Shown here in pieces: positions 1 through 5,331 of a stretch of DNA of 8,125 nt. This DNA comes from a bacterium. Its GTDB lineage: Bacteria > Patescibacteriota > Minisyncoccia > UBA6257 > 1-14-0-10-44-23. Under the pieces are notes generated by a model. It was not told the origin of the DNA. It did not search any database and was given only the letters and a program-made list of their open reading frames with translations. A program made the translations under genes and the position numbers. The stretch is from the NCBI GenBank assembly GCA_030699515.1, contig JAUYME010000022.1:1-8125 (forward strand), written 5' to 3'. Each line of letters opens with the position of its first letter. Positions within the stretch are counted from its first letter, which is position 1.

Positions 1-1277
1 GAAACGAAACCGAATTAAAACGCGGAAATTTCCGAGTTAGAGGAGACGTCTTGGAAGTTCAAGCTGCCAGTGACGAAATAATTTATCGCATTAATCTGGA
101 AGAACAAGAAATAAAAACCATTGCTATTACCGACGCAGTCACAAGAAAAATCAAAGAAGATTTGAACGAAGTACTCATTTTCCCACCAAAGCACTTTGTT
201 ACCACCCTGCCCGAAAGAGCGCGCGCCATTAAAGATATTAAAGACGAGCTAAAAGAGCGACTAAAGTTTTACAAAAAGGAGGGCAAGCTTTTAGAGGCGG
301 AAAGGCTGGAAAGACGCACAAAATACGATATGGAAATGATTCAAACGCTGGGCTTTTGCCATGGCATAGAAAACTATTCTCGCCACCTAACCGGCAAGTT
401 GCCCGGCCAATCTCCAGACACGCTTTTGGAGTACTTTCCAAAAGACAAAGACGGGAAACCAGATTTCCTCACTATTATCGATGAAAGCCACATTGCCGTT
501 CCTCAAGTACGCGGAATGTTTGCTGGAGATAAATCCAGAAAAAGCGTGCTCATTGAACACGGCTGGAGACTTCCCAGTGCGCTAGACAATCGCCCGCTCA
601 ATTTTCAAGAATTTGAAAAGCGCATTGGCCAAACTATTTTTACAAGCGCAACTCCGGGGGCCTACGAAAAAGAGCATTCCGATTCCGTAGCAGAACAAAT
701 TGTTCGCCCAACCGGCCTTGTAGACCCGCCAATTGAGGTGCGACCGGTTTTTAATGCGAAAAATAACAGAAGTCAGATAGACGATGTAATGGAGGAGGCT
801 ATTGCCACAGCCAAGAAGGGGGATAGAACGCTAATTATCACTCTTACTAAAAAAATGGCAGAAGAGCTTACCAAGTTTTTAGAAGAAAAGGGCTTTAAGG
901 TGCGCTATATGCACGGCGATACAGATACAATGGAGCGAACCAAAATACTAGCCGACTTTCGCCGCCAAGAATTTGATATTCTAGTTGGCATCAACCTGCT
1001 TCGCGAGGGCTTAGATCTACCGGAAGTTTCACTGGTAGCCATTCTAGACGCCGACAGAGAAGGTTTCCTAAGAAACGCAACCAGCTTAATCCAAACAATG
1101 GGCCGAGCCGCCAGAAACGTAGACGGACGTGTTATTCTTTACGCTGACAAAATTACCGGCTCAATGAAGTCTGCAATGAGCGAATCTGAAAGAAGGCGCA
1201 AAATCCAATTGGCCTATAACCGTAAACATAAGATAACTCCAGAAACCATCAAAAAAGAAATTCGTGAATTCAATTAA
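1..1277 (+). CDS. uvrB: UvrB, excinuclease ABC subunit B, 5'-partial (C-terminal ~424 residues)
   Basis: UvrB is the DNA-damage-verifying helicase-like subunit that UvrA loads onto DNA and that recruits UvrC. The frame is open to the window edge (first complete codon at base 3). Codons 24-50 read FRVRGDV, the UvrB segment before domain 2, so the TTG at 51 is internal and not a start. Counting residues from that TTG: DESH (helicase motif II) at 144-147, SATPG (motif III) at 199-203, GINLLREGLDLPE (motif V) at 313-325 and QTMGRAAR (motif VI) at 348-355. The Walker A and beta-hairpin lie outside the window. The protein ends in ITPETIKKEIREFN, where family members normally continue about 70 residues to a UVR coiled-coil domain that contacts UvrC. 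That domain is absent, and no remnant is seen in frame downstream. The gene leads the uvrB-orf-uvrA-orf-uvrC series. Identity is certain; the loss of the UVR domain is read directly from the stop codon. Confidence 0.97.
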   Translation, partial: NETELKRGNFRVRGDVLEVQAASDEIIYRINLEEQEIKTIAITDAVTRKIKEDLNEVLIFPPKHFVTTLPERARAIKDIKDELKERLKFYKKEGKLLEAERLERRTKYDMEMIQTLGFCHGIENYSRHLTGKLPGQSPDTLLEYFPKDKDGKPDFLTIIDESHIAVPQVRGMFAGDKSRKSVLIEHGWRLPSALDNRPLNFQEFEKRIGQTIFTSATPGAYEKEHSDSVAEQIVRPTGLVDPPIEVRPVFNAKNNRSQIDDVMEEAIATAKKGDRTLIITLTKKMAEELTKFLEEKGFKVRYMHGDTDTMERTKILADFRRQEFDILVGINLLREGLDLPEVSLVAILDADREGFLRNATSLIQTMGRAARNVDGRVILYADKITGSMKSAMSESERRRKIQLAYNRKHKITPETIKKEIREFN

Positions 1278-1286
1278 AAAGGTTTA

Positions 1287-1301
1287 CCCGCCTCTGGCGG
1301 G
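1287..1301. repeat. Short GC hairpin just after uvrB
   Basis: The 6-bp arms CCCGCC and GGCGGG flank the loop TCT, nine bases after the uvrB stop. No T-run follows, so this is not a classical terminator. The same 14-mer recurs with one mismatch inside uvrC (6077-6090), which marks it as a copy of a dispersed repeat. Confidence 0.7.
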
Positions 1302-1340
1302 CAATCCGAGAGTTTGATTAAAATGTTACTATGATATGGA

Positions 1341-1346
1341 AAGGAG
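1341..1346 (+). promoter_or_regulatory. Shine-Dalgarno AAGGAG of the 56-aa gene
   Basis: AAGGAG ends six bases before the ATG at 1353, which is ideal spacing. It is the main evidence that the short frame is a gene. A TATGAT hexamer at 1330-1335 could be a -10 box, but no matching -35 was found and it would give a leader of only about a dozen bases. Confidence 0.75.
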
Positions 1347-1352
1347 TACCGC

Positions 1353-1523
1353 ATGAACGAAGCGGCACAGCACAGAGCAAAGGCCGAAGAGCTGATGCGC
1401 ATTACTCTAGACAACGAGGATGATCTGCTTCGAAGGCTTGCCGAGGCACACTTTGAAGCAGCAGACATGACAGAGCAGGCAGAGAGAGTGGACCCCGGGT
1501 TCCTGAGGGAGGGGTTTCCGTAG
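1353..1523 (+). CDS. Small acidic, probably helical protein of 56 aa, function unknown
   Basis: The frame runs ATG to TAG with a strong Shine-Dalgarno (1341-1346) and is closed by a hairpin terminator (1553-1593), so it has all parts of a single-gene transcription unit. The product starts MNEAAQHRAKAEELMR and ends in PGFLREGFP. It is rich in Ala and Glu with regular heptad-like spacing, consistent with one or two amphipathic helices, and has no Cys, signal peptide or membrane segment. Its codons (CTG, GAG, GCA) are GC-richer than those of the adjacent uvr genes. I do not recognise the family. It lies between uvrB and uvrA, 75 bases after uvrB, but nothing in the sequence ties it to repair. 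The longer antisense frame over the same bases has no ribosome site. I am fairly sure it is translated; its role is unknown. Confidence 0.68.
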   Translation: MNEAAQHRAKAEELMRITLDNEDDLLRRLAEAHFEAADMTEQAERVDPGFLREGFP

Positions 1524-1552
1524 TACCGACCTAACAACAACTCCCATCGCGT

Positions 1553-1593
1553 CCCCGCCCTGAGCTTAGCGAAGGGCGGGGCTTCGCATTTTT
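1553..1593 (+). terminator. Rho-independent terminator of the 56-aa gene
   Basis: The 9-bp stem CCCCGCCCT / AGGGCGGGG (1553-1561, 1573-1581) has an 11-base loop, and TTTTT follows at 1589-1593. The T-run starts seven bases after the stem, further than ideal. The stem-loop is also a copy of the GAGC..GCGAAGG dispersed repeat (1558-1576), so the terminator seems to be built from a repeat. Confidence 0.65.
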
Positions 1594-1610
1594 AAAACAC
1601 CATCTTCCCG

Positions 1611-1654
1611 CAACATCTCAGATATTGGACGGCCGTCCAATATCTGAGATGTTG
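1611..1654. repeat. 44-bp perfect palindrome, CGGCCG centre
   Basis: The 22-base arms match without a mismatch and without a loop. The central 12 bases are GGACGGCCGTCC. A diverged copy lies at 4836-4879 (18 of 22 bases identical in each arm), so the two copies bracket uvrA. As RNA it would form a long hairpin; only a short GTTGTTT follows, so terminator activity is doubtful. Confidence 0.95.
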
Positions 1655-1677
1655 TTTGATCATGAGCCGGTCTGCAA

Positions 1678-1873
1678 AAGATGAGATACCTCCCTGACAC
1701 TTCTGTGCTGATCAGCTTAAAATCGTCATCCTGAGCGTAGCGAAGGATCTCTGGCTCATTGAAAGTCAGAGAAAAAGGATGGTAGATAACCCAGATTCTT
1801 CGCAGAGTTTACCCCGCACTACGATGCGGGGCTCAGAATGACAAAGGGGAAGTGTCAGGGAGGTACTCATCTT
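1678..1873. repeat. Nested foldback element bounded by ~24-bp inverted repeats
   Basis: The outer arms 1678-1702 and 1850-1873 are reverse complements except for a one-base indel. Inside lies a second inverted pair: GTCATCCTGAGC (1725-1736) with GCTCAGAATGAC (1831-1842), and GCGAAGGATCT (1740-1750) with AGATTCTTCGC (1793-1803). The right-hand copy is split by a third-level hairpin, CCCCGCA / TGCGGGG (1812-1818, 1825-1831). It encodes no protein and resembles a MITE in outline. Flanking target duplications were not evident. Confidence 0.88.
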
Positions 1874-1922
1874 CAACACGGGCTTGCTTCTTGTTTCCTA
1901 ATTCTATATTCTGTTCCACATA

Positions 1923-1945
1923 CCCCCTTAGAAAACAAAAGGGGG
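1923..1945. repeat. Small inverted repeat CCCCCTT / AAGGGGG
   Basis: Seven-base arms at 1923-1929 and 1939-1945 flank an A-rich 9-base loop. A related C-run/G-run inverted repeat is inserted in uvrC at 5712-5760. Confidence 0.6.
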
Positions 1946-1970
1946 CGCAACTGTTGCAACAAAAATCACT

Positions 1971-2008
1971 CCACAATCCTGCTGTGCCGCGGCACAGCAG
2001 GATTGTGG
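1971..2008. repeat. 38-bp perfect palindrome, CCGCGG centre
   Basis: The 19-base arms (CCACAATCCTGCTGTGCCG and its complement) match perfectly with no loop. The CCGCGG centre is shared with the palindrome inside uvrC (5886-5919), but the arms differ. Confidence 0.95.
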
Positions 2009-2023
2009 GCACTGGAACGACAG

Positions 2024-2043
2024 CATTAACGACGTCGTTAATG
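2024..2043. repeat. 20-bp perfect palindrome, GACGTC centre
   Basis: CATTAACGACGTCGTTAATG equals its own reverse complement. It sits 15 bases after the preceding palindrome and 20 before the next. Confidence 0.9.
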
Positions 2044-2054
2044 ACATGCTTTGT

Positions 2055-2091
2055 TCCGTACGGCTTTCCGTACGGTTAACCGTACGGAAAG
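2055..2091. repeat. 28-bp perfect palindrome plus third copy of CCGTACGG
   Basis: Bases 2064-2091 form a perfect loop-free palindrome with a GTTAAC centre. The self-complementary 8-mer CCGTACGG occurs three times at an exact 12-base step (2056, 2068, 2080), so either of two neighbouring copies can pair. Confidence 0.92.
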
Positions 2092-2110
2092 GCTCATTCT
2101 AGCGTTTTCT

Positions 2111-2152
2111 ACAACCTACAACCTACAACCTACAACCTATAACCTACAACCT
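2111..2152. repeat. Heptamer tandem array (ACAACCT)x6 upstream of uvrA
   Basis: There are six contiguous 7-bp units, five identical and one (2139-2145) with C changed to T. The array stops five bases before the uvrA ATG and takes the place where a ribosome site would be expected. Related CCTACAC units appear at 6877-6917. Confidence 0.95.
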
Positions 2153-2157
2153 GAACA

Positions 2158-4797
2158 ATGGACGCAAAGAAAATAACCATCAAAGGAGCTCGAGTTCATA
2201 ACCTGAAAAACGTTGATTTAGAGCTCCCAAGAAACGAAATGATTGTTTTTTCCGGCCTTAGCGGAAGCGGAAAATCCAGCTTGGCTTTTGATACTATTTT
2301 TGCCGAAGGCCAGCGCAGATACGTAGAAAGCCTTTCTCCCTATGCTCGCCAATTTCTAGGCCAAATGGAAAAGCCAGACGTAGACGAAATTACCGGCCTT
2401 TCTCCAGCCATCGCCATAGACCAGAAGGCGCACAGCTCAAACCCGCGCTCTACGGTAGCCACGCTTACCGAAATTTACGATTATATGCGTGTTCTTTTTG
2501 CTCGCGTAGGCACACCATTCCACCCGGAAACCGGAGAGAAAATTCAAAAACTCAGTCCCGAAGAGATGGTAGATACAATTCTGTCAAAGGTTAAAGGTCA
2601 GGGGTCAAATGTTGCAATTTCCATTCTCGCTCCTGTGGTAAGAGGCAGAAAAGGGGAATATTTTCAGCTACTTCAAGATTTTTTTAAAAAAGGATACAGC
2701 CAGGCAAGAATAGACGGAAAAATGCAAAGCCTCCACGACAAAGTAGAGCTTAAGCGATACGGCAAGCACGACATAGATATTGTGATTGACAAGATTTATC
2801 TTGGCAATCATGGTGAGCCCCGTCGAACCATTACATCTGACCCTTCGACAAGCTCAGGGTCAAAATCTGCGCAACCTGCAGATTTTGACGGTCAGCGCCT
2901 TTTTGAAGCAGTAGAGGCAGCTATTCAGCACGCCAATGGCCTTGTCACCGCAGTATTCGATGAAGACAAGTCAATTAAAGACAACCCGTCTCGCCCAGCG
3001 CACTCTGCGGCGGATGAACTTATTCTTTCCACCAGTTTCACCGACCCCAAAACCGGCTTTTCTTTCCCGGAAATTACTCCTCGCTTTTTCTCTTTCAACA
3101 GCCCCTACGGAGCCTGCGAAACCTGTCACGGTATAGGCCAAGACCCGGAAGATTTTGGTGTTCCTTGCCCAAGCTGTAATGGCGCAAGGCTAAAAATAGA
3201 AGCGCTTTCCGTAAGAATTAACGAAAAAAACATTTCTGAAACCACTGCCTTCACAATTGATAAGGCCTACGAGTTTTTTGCCGAGCTTCCAAAGAGCTTA
3301 AGCGAAAACCAAAATAAAATTGCCGATAGCGTACTTAAAGAAATCAGCAATAGATTAGACTTTCTTCTTCAGGTTGGCTTAGACTATCTCACCTTAGACA
3401 GAGAAAGCGGCACCCTTTCCGGAGGAGAAGCTCAACGCATTAGACTAGCCAGCCAAATTGGCTCTAAACTCTCCGGAACTCTGTATGTTCTAGACGAGCC
3501 AACAATCGGCCTTCACGAGCGCGATAATGTGCGCCTTATTAAAATTCTTAAAGAGCTAAAAAACTTGGGCAACAGCGTAATTGTCGTAGAGCATGATGAG
3601 CGAGTTTTAAAAGAAAGTGATTATTTTGTAGAAATTGGTCCCGGGCCGGGTATACACGGAGGAGAAATTGTCGTAGAGGGAAAAACCAAAGACTTGTTAG
3701 GAAGTCCGACTTCCAAAGGAGGGCGGACTTCCAAGCGTTCCCTCACTCTTCAGTACCTAAAGGGGGAAAAAGAAATCCCAGTTCCGGAAACACGGCGCAA
3801 AAACAGCAAAGGTTCAATTCAAATAATTGGCGCAACAAAAAACAATGTAAAAAATGTAAACGTTGAAATCCCGCTGGGGCGCTTAGTTTGCGTTACCGGA
3901 GTGAGTGGAAGTGGAAAATCCACATTAATTGATGAGATATTTTATCGCAATGTCCAAAAAAAGCTTGGCGGATTTTCCAGCCTGAAAAACATTTCAAAAA
4001 TTACCGGCACCGAATACATTAAAAAAATTGTAGAAATTAACCAGCGCCCAATTGGTAAAACTCCGCGCTCAAATCCGGCAACCTACACCGGAGTTTTTGG
4101 CCCAATTAGAGATTTATATTCAATGCTGCCAGAGGCCAGAGAAAGGGGATACAAGAGCGGGCGATTTAGCTTTAACGTAAGAGGTGGGCGCTGTGAAGCT
4201 TGCGATGGAGCCGGAGTAAGGGTTATAGAAATGCACTTTTTGCCCGACGTAATGGTGAACTGTGATGTTTGCAATGGCAAGCGCTTTAACCGCGAAACTC
4301 TGGAAGTGAAATATAAAGACAAAAGCATTGCCGATGTTTTAGCGCTAACCGTAGAAGAGGCTTTGGATTTATTCCAAGACATTTACCACATTGCCGACAA
4401 GTTAAGAGTGCTTTCAGAAGTGGGTCTTGGCTACATTAAACTAGGCCAGTCGGCCACAACCCTATCCGGAGGAGAAGCTCAAAGAATAAAACTTTCCAAA
4501 GAGCTTGCTCGCCCGCTAGCTAGGAAAAATCTTTTTATTTTAGACGAGCCAACAACGGGGCTTCACTACGAAGACATCAAGATGCTTCTGGAAGTTCTTC
4601 AAAAACTCGTAGAAAAGGGAAACACCGTTGTTTTAATTGAACACAATATGCACGTAATCAAAACTGCAGACTGGATTATAGACTTAGGTCCGGAGGGCGG
4701 AGACGGAGGCGGCAAAATAGTTGCCATTGGCACCCCTGAAGACATCGCAAAGCACAAAACATCTCACACCGGAAAATTTCTTAAGGAATACCTATAG
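2158..4797 (+). CDS. uvrA: UvrA, excinuclease ABC subunit A, reduced form (879 aa)
   Basis: UvrA is the cytoplasmic dimeric double-ABC ATPase that first senses DNA lesions and loads UvrB. Walker A motifs are GLSGSGKSS (33-41) and GVSGSGKST (581-589). The signature LSGGEAQR occurs at 420-427 and 769-776, and Walker B as VLDEPTIGL and ILDEPTTGL. The UvrB-binding region (about 118-245, ILAPVVRGRKGE) is present, so this is not a UvrA2-type protein. The second zinc module is intact (C679, C682, C702, C705). In the first module only C320 and C323 remain; the usual upstream CPxC reads DPKT (296-299). Between CETCHGIG and CPSCNGARL only about ten residues remain, whereas family members have about 110, so the insertion domain is gone. 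Extra residues at 227-246 and 515-525 are encoded by palindromes. The ATG start fits the MDxxxIKGAREHNLKN family start, but there is no Shine-Dalgarno. Confidence 0.98.
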   Translation: MDAKKITIKGARVHNLKNVDLELPRNEMIVFSGLSGSGKSSLAFDTIFAEGQRRYVESLSPYARQFLGQMEKPDVDEITGLSPAIAIDQKAHSSNPRSTVATLTEIYDYMRVLFARVGTPFHPETGEKIQKLSPEEMVDTILSKVKGQGSNVAISILAPVVRGRKGEYFQLLQDFFKKGYSQARIDGKMQSLHDKVELKRYGKHDIDIVIDKIYLGNHGEPRRTITSDPSTSSGSKSAQPADFDGQRLFEAVEAAIQHANGLVTAVFDEDKSIKDNPSRPAHSAADELILSTSFTDPKTGFSFPEITPRFFSFNSPYGACETCHGIGQDPEDFGVPCPSCNGARLKIEALSVRINEKNISETTAFTIDKAYEFFAELPKSLSENQNKIADSVLKEISNRLDFLLQVGLDYLTLDRESGTLSGGEAQRIRLASQIGSKLSGTLYVLDEPTIGLHERDNVRLIKILKELKNLGNSVIVVEHDERVLKESDYFVEIGPGPGIHGGEIVVEGKTKDLLGSPTSKGGRTSKRSLTLQYLKGEKEIPVPETRRKNSKGSIQIIGATKNNVKNVNVEIPLGRLVCVTGVSGSGKSTLIDEIFYRNVQKKLGGFSSLKNISKITGTEYIKKIVEINQRPIGKTPRSNPATYTGVFGPIRDLYSMLPEARERGYKSGRFSFNVRGGRCEACDGAGVRVIEMHFLPDVMVNCDVCNGKRFNRETLEVKYKDKSIADVLALTVEEALDLFQDIYHIADKLRVLSEVGLGYIKLGQSATTLSGGEAQRIKLSKELARPLARKNLFILDEPTTGLHYEDIKMLLEVLQKLVEKGNTVVLIEHNMHVIKTADWIIDLGPEGGDGGGKIVAIGTPEDIAKHKTSHTGKFLKEYL
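2582..2609. repeat. Degenerate heptamer array (GGTCAAA-like) inside uvrA
   Basis: Four consecutive 7-mers read TGTCAAA, GGTTAAA, GGTCAGG, GGTCAAA and encode part of LSKVKGQGSN in the UvrB-binding domain. At 28 bases it is not a multiple of three, so it must have grown with compensation or by substitution. The period matches the intergenic arrays. Confidence 0.55.
2836..2895. repeat. In-frame nested palindromic insertion in uvrA (60 bp)
   Basis: Outer arms CTGACC / GGTCAG (2837-2842, 2890-2895) enclose two hairpins: TGACCCT / AGGGTCA (2838-2844, 2856-2862) and TCAAAATCTGC / GCAGATTTTGA (2860-2870, 2878-2888). The first carries the reverse of the TGAGCTTGTCGA dispersed repeat. The 60 bases encode SDPSTSSGSKSAQPADFDGQ, a low-complexity stretch absent from the usual UvrA alignment at the end of the UvrB-binding domain. 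Confidence 0.85.
3700..3732. repeat. In-frame palindromic insertion in uvrA linker (33 bp)
   Basis: GGAAGTCCG (3700-3708) and CGGACTTCC (3724-3732) form 9-bp arms, and the first arm also folds with the adjacent ACTTCC. It encodes about 11 residues around SPTSKGGRTSK, at the linker between the two ATPase halves, where family members go almost directly to LTGQYL. Confidence 0.75.
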
Positions 4798-4803
4798 AAA
4801 ACA

Positions 4804-4831
4804 GTAGCATGTAGCTGGTATCTAGTAGTAA
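4804..4831. repeat. Degenerate heptamer array after uvrA
   Basis: Four units read GTAGCAT, GTAGCTG, GTATCTA, GTAGTAA. All share GTA at the same phase, starting six bases after the uvrA stop. The unit sequence differs from the array in front of uvrA, but the 7-bp step is the same. Confidence 0.75.
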
Positions 4832-4835
4832 GCAC

Positions 4836-4880
4836 AAAAATCTCAGACATCGGACGGCCGTCCAATGTCTTAGATTTTTT
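4836..4880 (+). terminator. Palindromic rho-independent terminator of uvrA
   Basis: The 22-base arms with two mismatches are centred on GGACGGCCGTCC, with an A-run before and TTTTTT (4875-4880) after. The stem plus U-tract is a good terminator and could work in both directions. It is the second copy of the 1611-1654 palindrome. Confidence 0.85.
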
Positions 4881-4888
4881 GGCAGGGG

Positions 4889-4918
4889 TTGTGGAACACT
4901 TTGAATACAGAATATGCT
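4889..4918 (+). promoter_or_regulatory. Candidate sigma-70-type promoter for the 85-aa gene and uvrC
   Basis: TTGTGG (4889-4894), an 18-base spacer and TATGCT (4913-4918) lie directly after the uvrA terminator and would start RNA near 4925. The -10 box is fair and the -35 box only half matches. It is the only promoter-like pair found before uvrC. Confidence 0.45.
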
Positions 4919-4940
4919 ATTAATTAATTTTAGGCGCACC

Positions 4941-4958
4941 TACGTAGATATCTACGTA
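4941..4958. repeat. 18-bp perfect palindrome in leader of the 85-aa gene
   Basis: TACGTAGATATCTACGTA is fully self-complementary and ends ten bases before the GGGAGG ribosome site (4969-4974). An 8-mer AGGCGCAC flanks it as a direct repeat (4932-4939, 4972-4979). It could be a dimeric repressor operator or a leader hairpin, or only another dispersed palindrome. Confidence 0.7.
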
Positions 4959-4982
4959 AACTAAGGAAGGGAGGCGCACAAC

Positions 4983-5240
4983 ATGAATAATCGGGGGGTT
5001 CAGGCTTCTCTCTGCGTTGAGGGAGGCAGGGCTTTCGTCAGGCTGAGGACGGGAGTTCCTGTCAACAGCTTCGGCGATGAGCGAAGCGACAAGCAGGTCT
5101 TCTCGGCTTGCTGTCCGGATCCAGAGCTGAACGGCTCTGTCGGTTCCAAGGCGCTCAACTATCTGCGCAAGCAGATACTGAATGCGGCAGCGAACCGCGA
5201 CATCGATCTCGACTCGATCACCTTCCCCGAGGGCTGGTAA
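4983..5240 (+). CDS. Orphan 85-aa protein between uvrA and uvrC, function unknown
   Basis: The frame runs ATG to TAA with GGGAGG ending eight bases before the start, behind a candidate promoter and an 18-bp leader palindrome. The product begins MNNRGVQASLCVEGGRAF and ends in DSITFPEGW. It has three Cys (one CC pair near residues 44-45), no membrane segment or signal peptide, and a mixed composition that suggests a small soluble fold. Base composition is visibly GC-richer than uvrA and uvrC, with more CTG, GGC and GAC codons. uvrC follows 91 bases later with only short hairpins (5232-5249, 5256-5267) and no clear terminator between, so co-transcription is plausible. I do not recognise the family. 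A longer antisense frame covers the same bases but lacks start signals. Confidence 0.62.
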   Translation: MNNRGVQASLCVEGGRAFVRLRTGVPVNSFGDERSDKQVFSACCPDPELNGSVGSKALNYLRKQILNAAANRDIDLDSITFPEGW

Positions 5241-5331
5241 TCGCCAGCCATCCGCGTGGGTCCCCACCACTAGCACCACATCGGTCTTTTTGGAGGGGAC
5301 CTTTGTGTTTTGCTGTGTTATCTTATCGGAG

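Larger units (their letters stand above)
1524..2157. other. Gene-free, palindrome-packed region between the 56-aa gene and uvrA
   Basis: In order, these 634 bases hold a terminator hairpin, a 44-bp perfect palindrome, a ~196-bp nested foldback, a small CCCCCTT/AAGGGGG hairpin, three further perfect palindromes and a heptamer array. Short open frames across it (for example from 1838 and 1852) run through palindrome arms, have no ribosome site, and I do not regard them as genes. A weak promoter for uvrA may be TTGCTT (1884-1889), 17 bases, TATTCT (1907-1912); this is low confidence. Confidence 0.8.

Noticed and set aside
51..53. TTG at 51 as start codon of a short UvrB
   Set aside because: The frame is open upstream and already encodes the UvrB FRVRGDV segment, so the gene simply continues beyond the window.
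1303..1322. An out-of-frame echo of the UvrB C-terminus (IREFD-stop after IREFN-stop), 13 of 18 bases alike
   Set aside because: It is in a different frame from uvrB and short enough to be chance; it is not evidence of a UVR domain remnant or a frameshift.
1274..1540. 88-aa open frame on the minus strand
   Set aside because: It lies antisense to the 56-aa gene, has no ribosome site, and its Ser/Arg-rich product is typical of a shadow frame.
1838..2079. Two overlapping + strand frames of 63 and 75 aa
   Set aside because: They run through palindrome arms, lack ribosome sites and show no protein-like pattern.
1611..2152. CRISPR array
   Set aside because: The repeats are contiguous palindromes or 7-bp tandems with no regular repeat-spacer alternation.
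1524..2157. tRNA or structured RNA gene formed by the clustered hairpins
   Set aside because: No cloverleaf, anticodon arm, CCA end or T-loop consensus was seen; the stems are simple palindromes.
1905..4920. Possible shared motif between ATATTCTGTTCCACA (about 1906-1920) and the reverse of 4888-4915
   Set aside because: The match needs a 10-base gap and is AT-rich; too weak to call a repeat.
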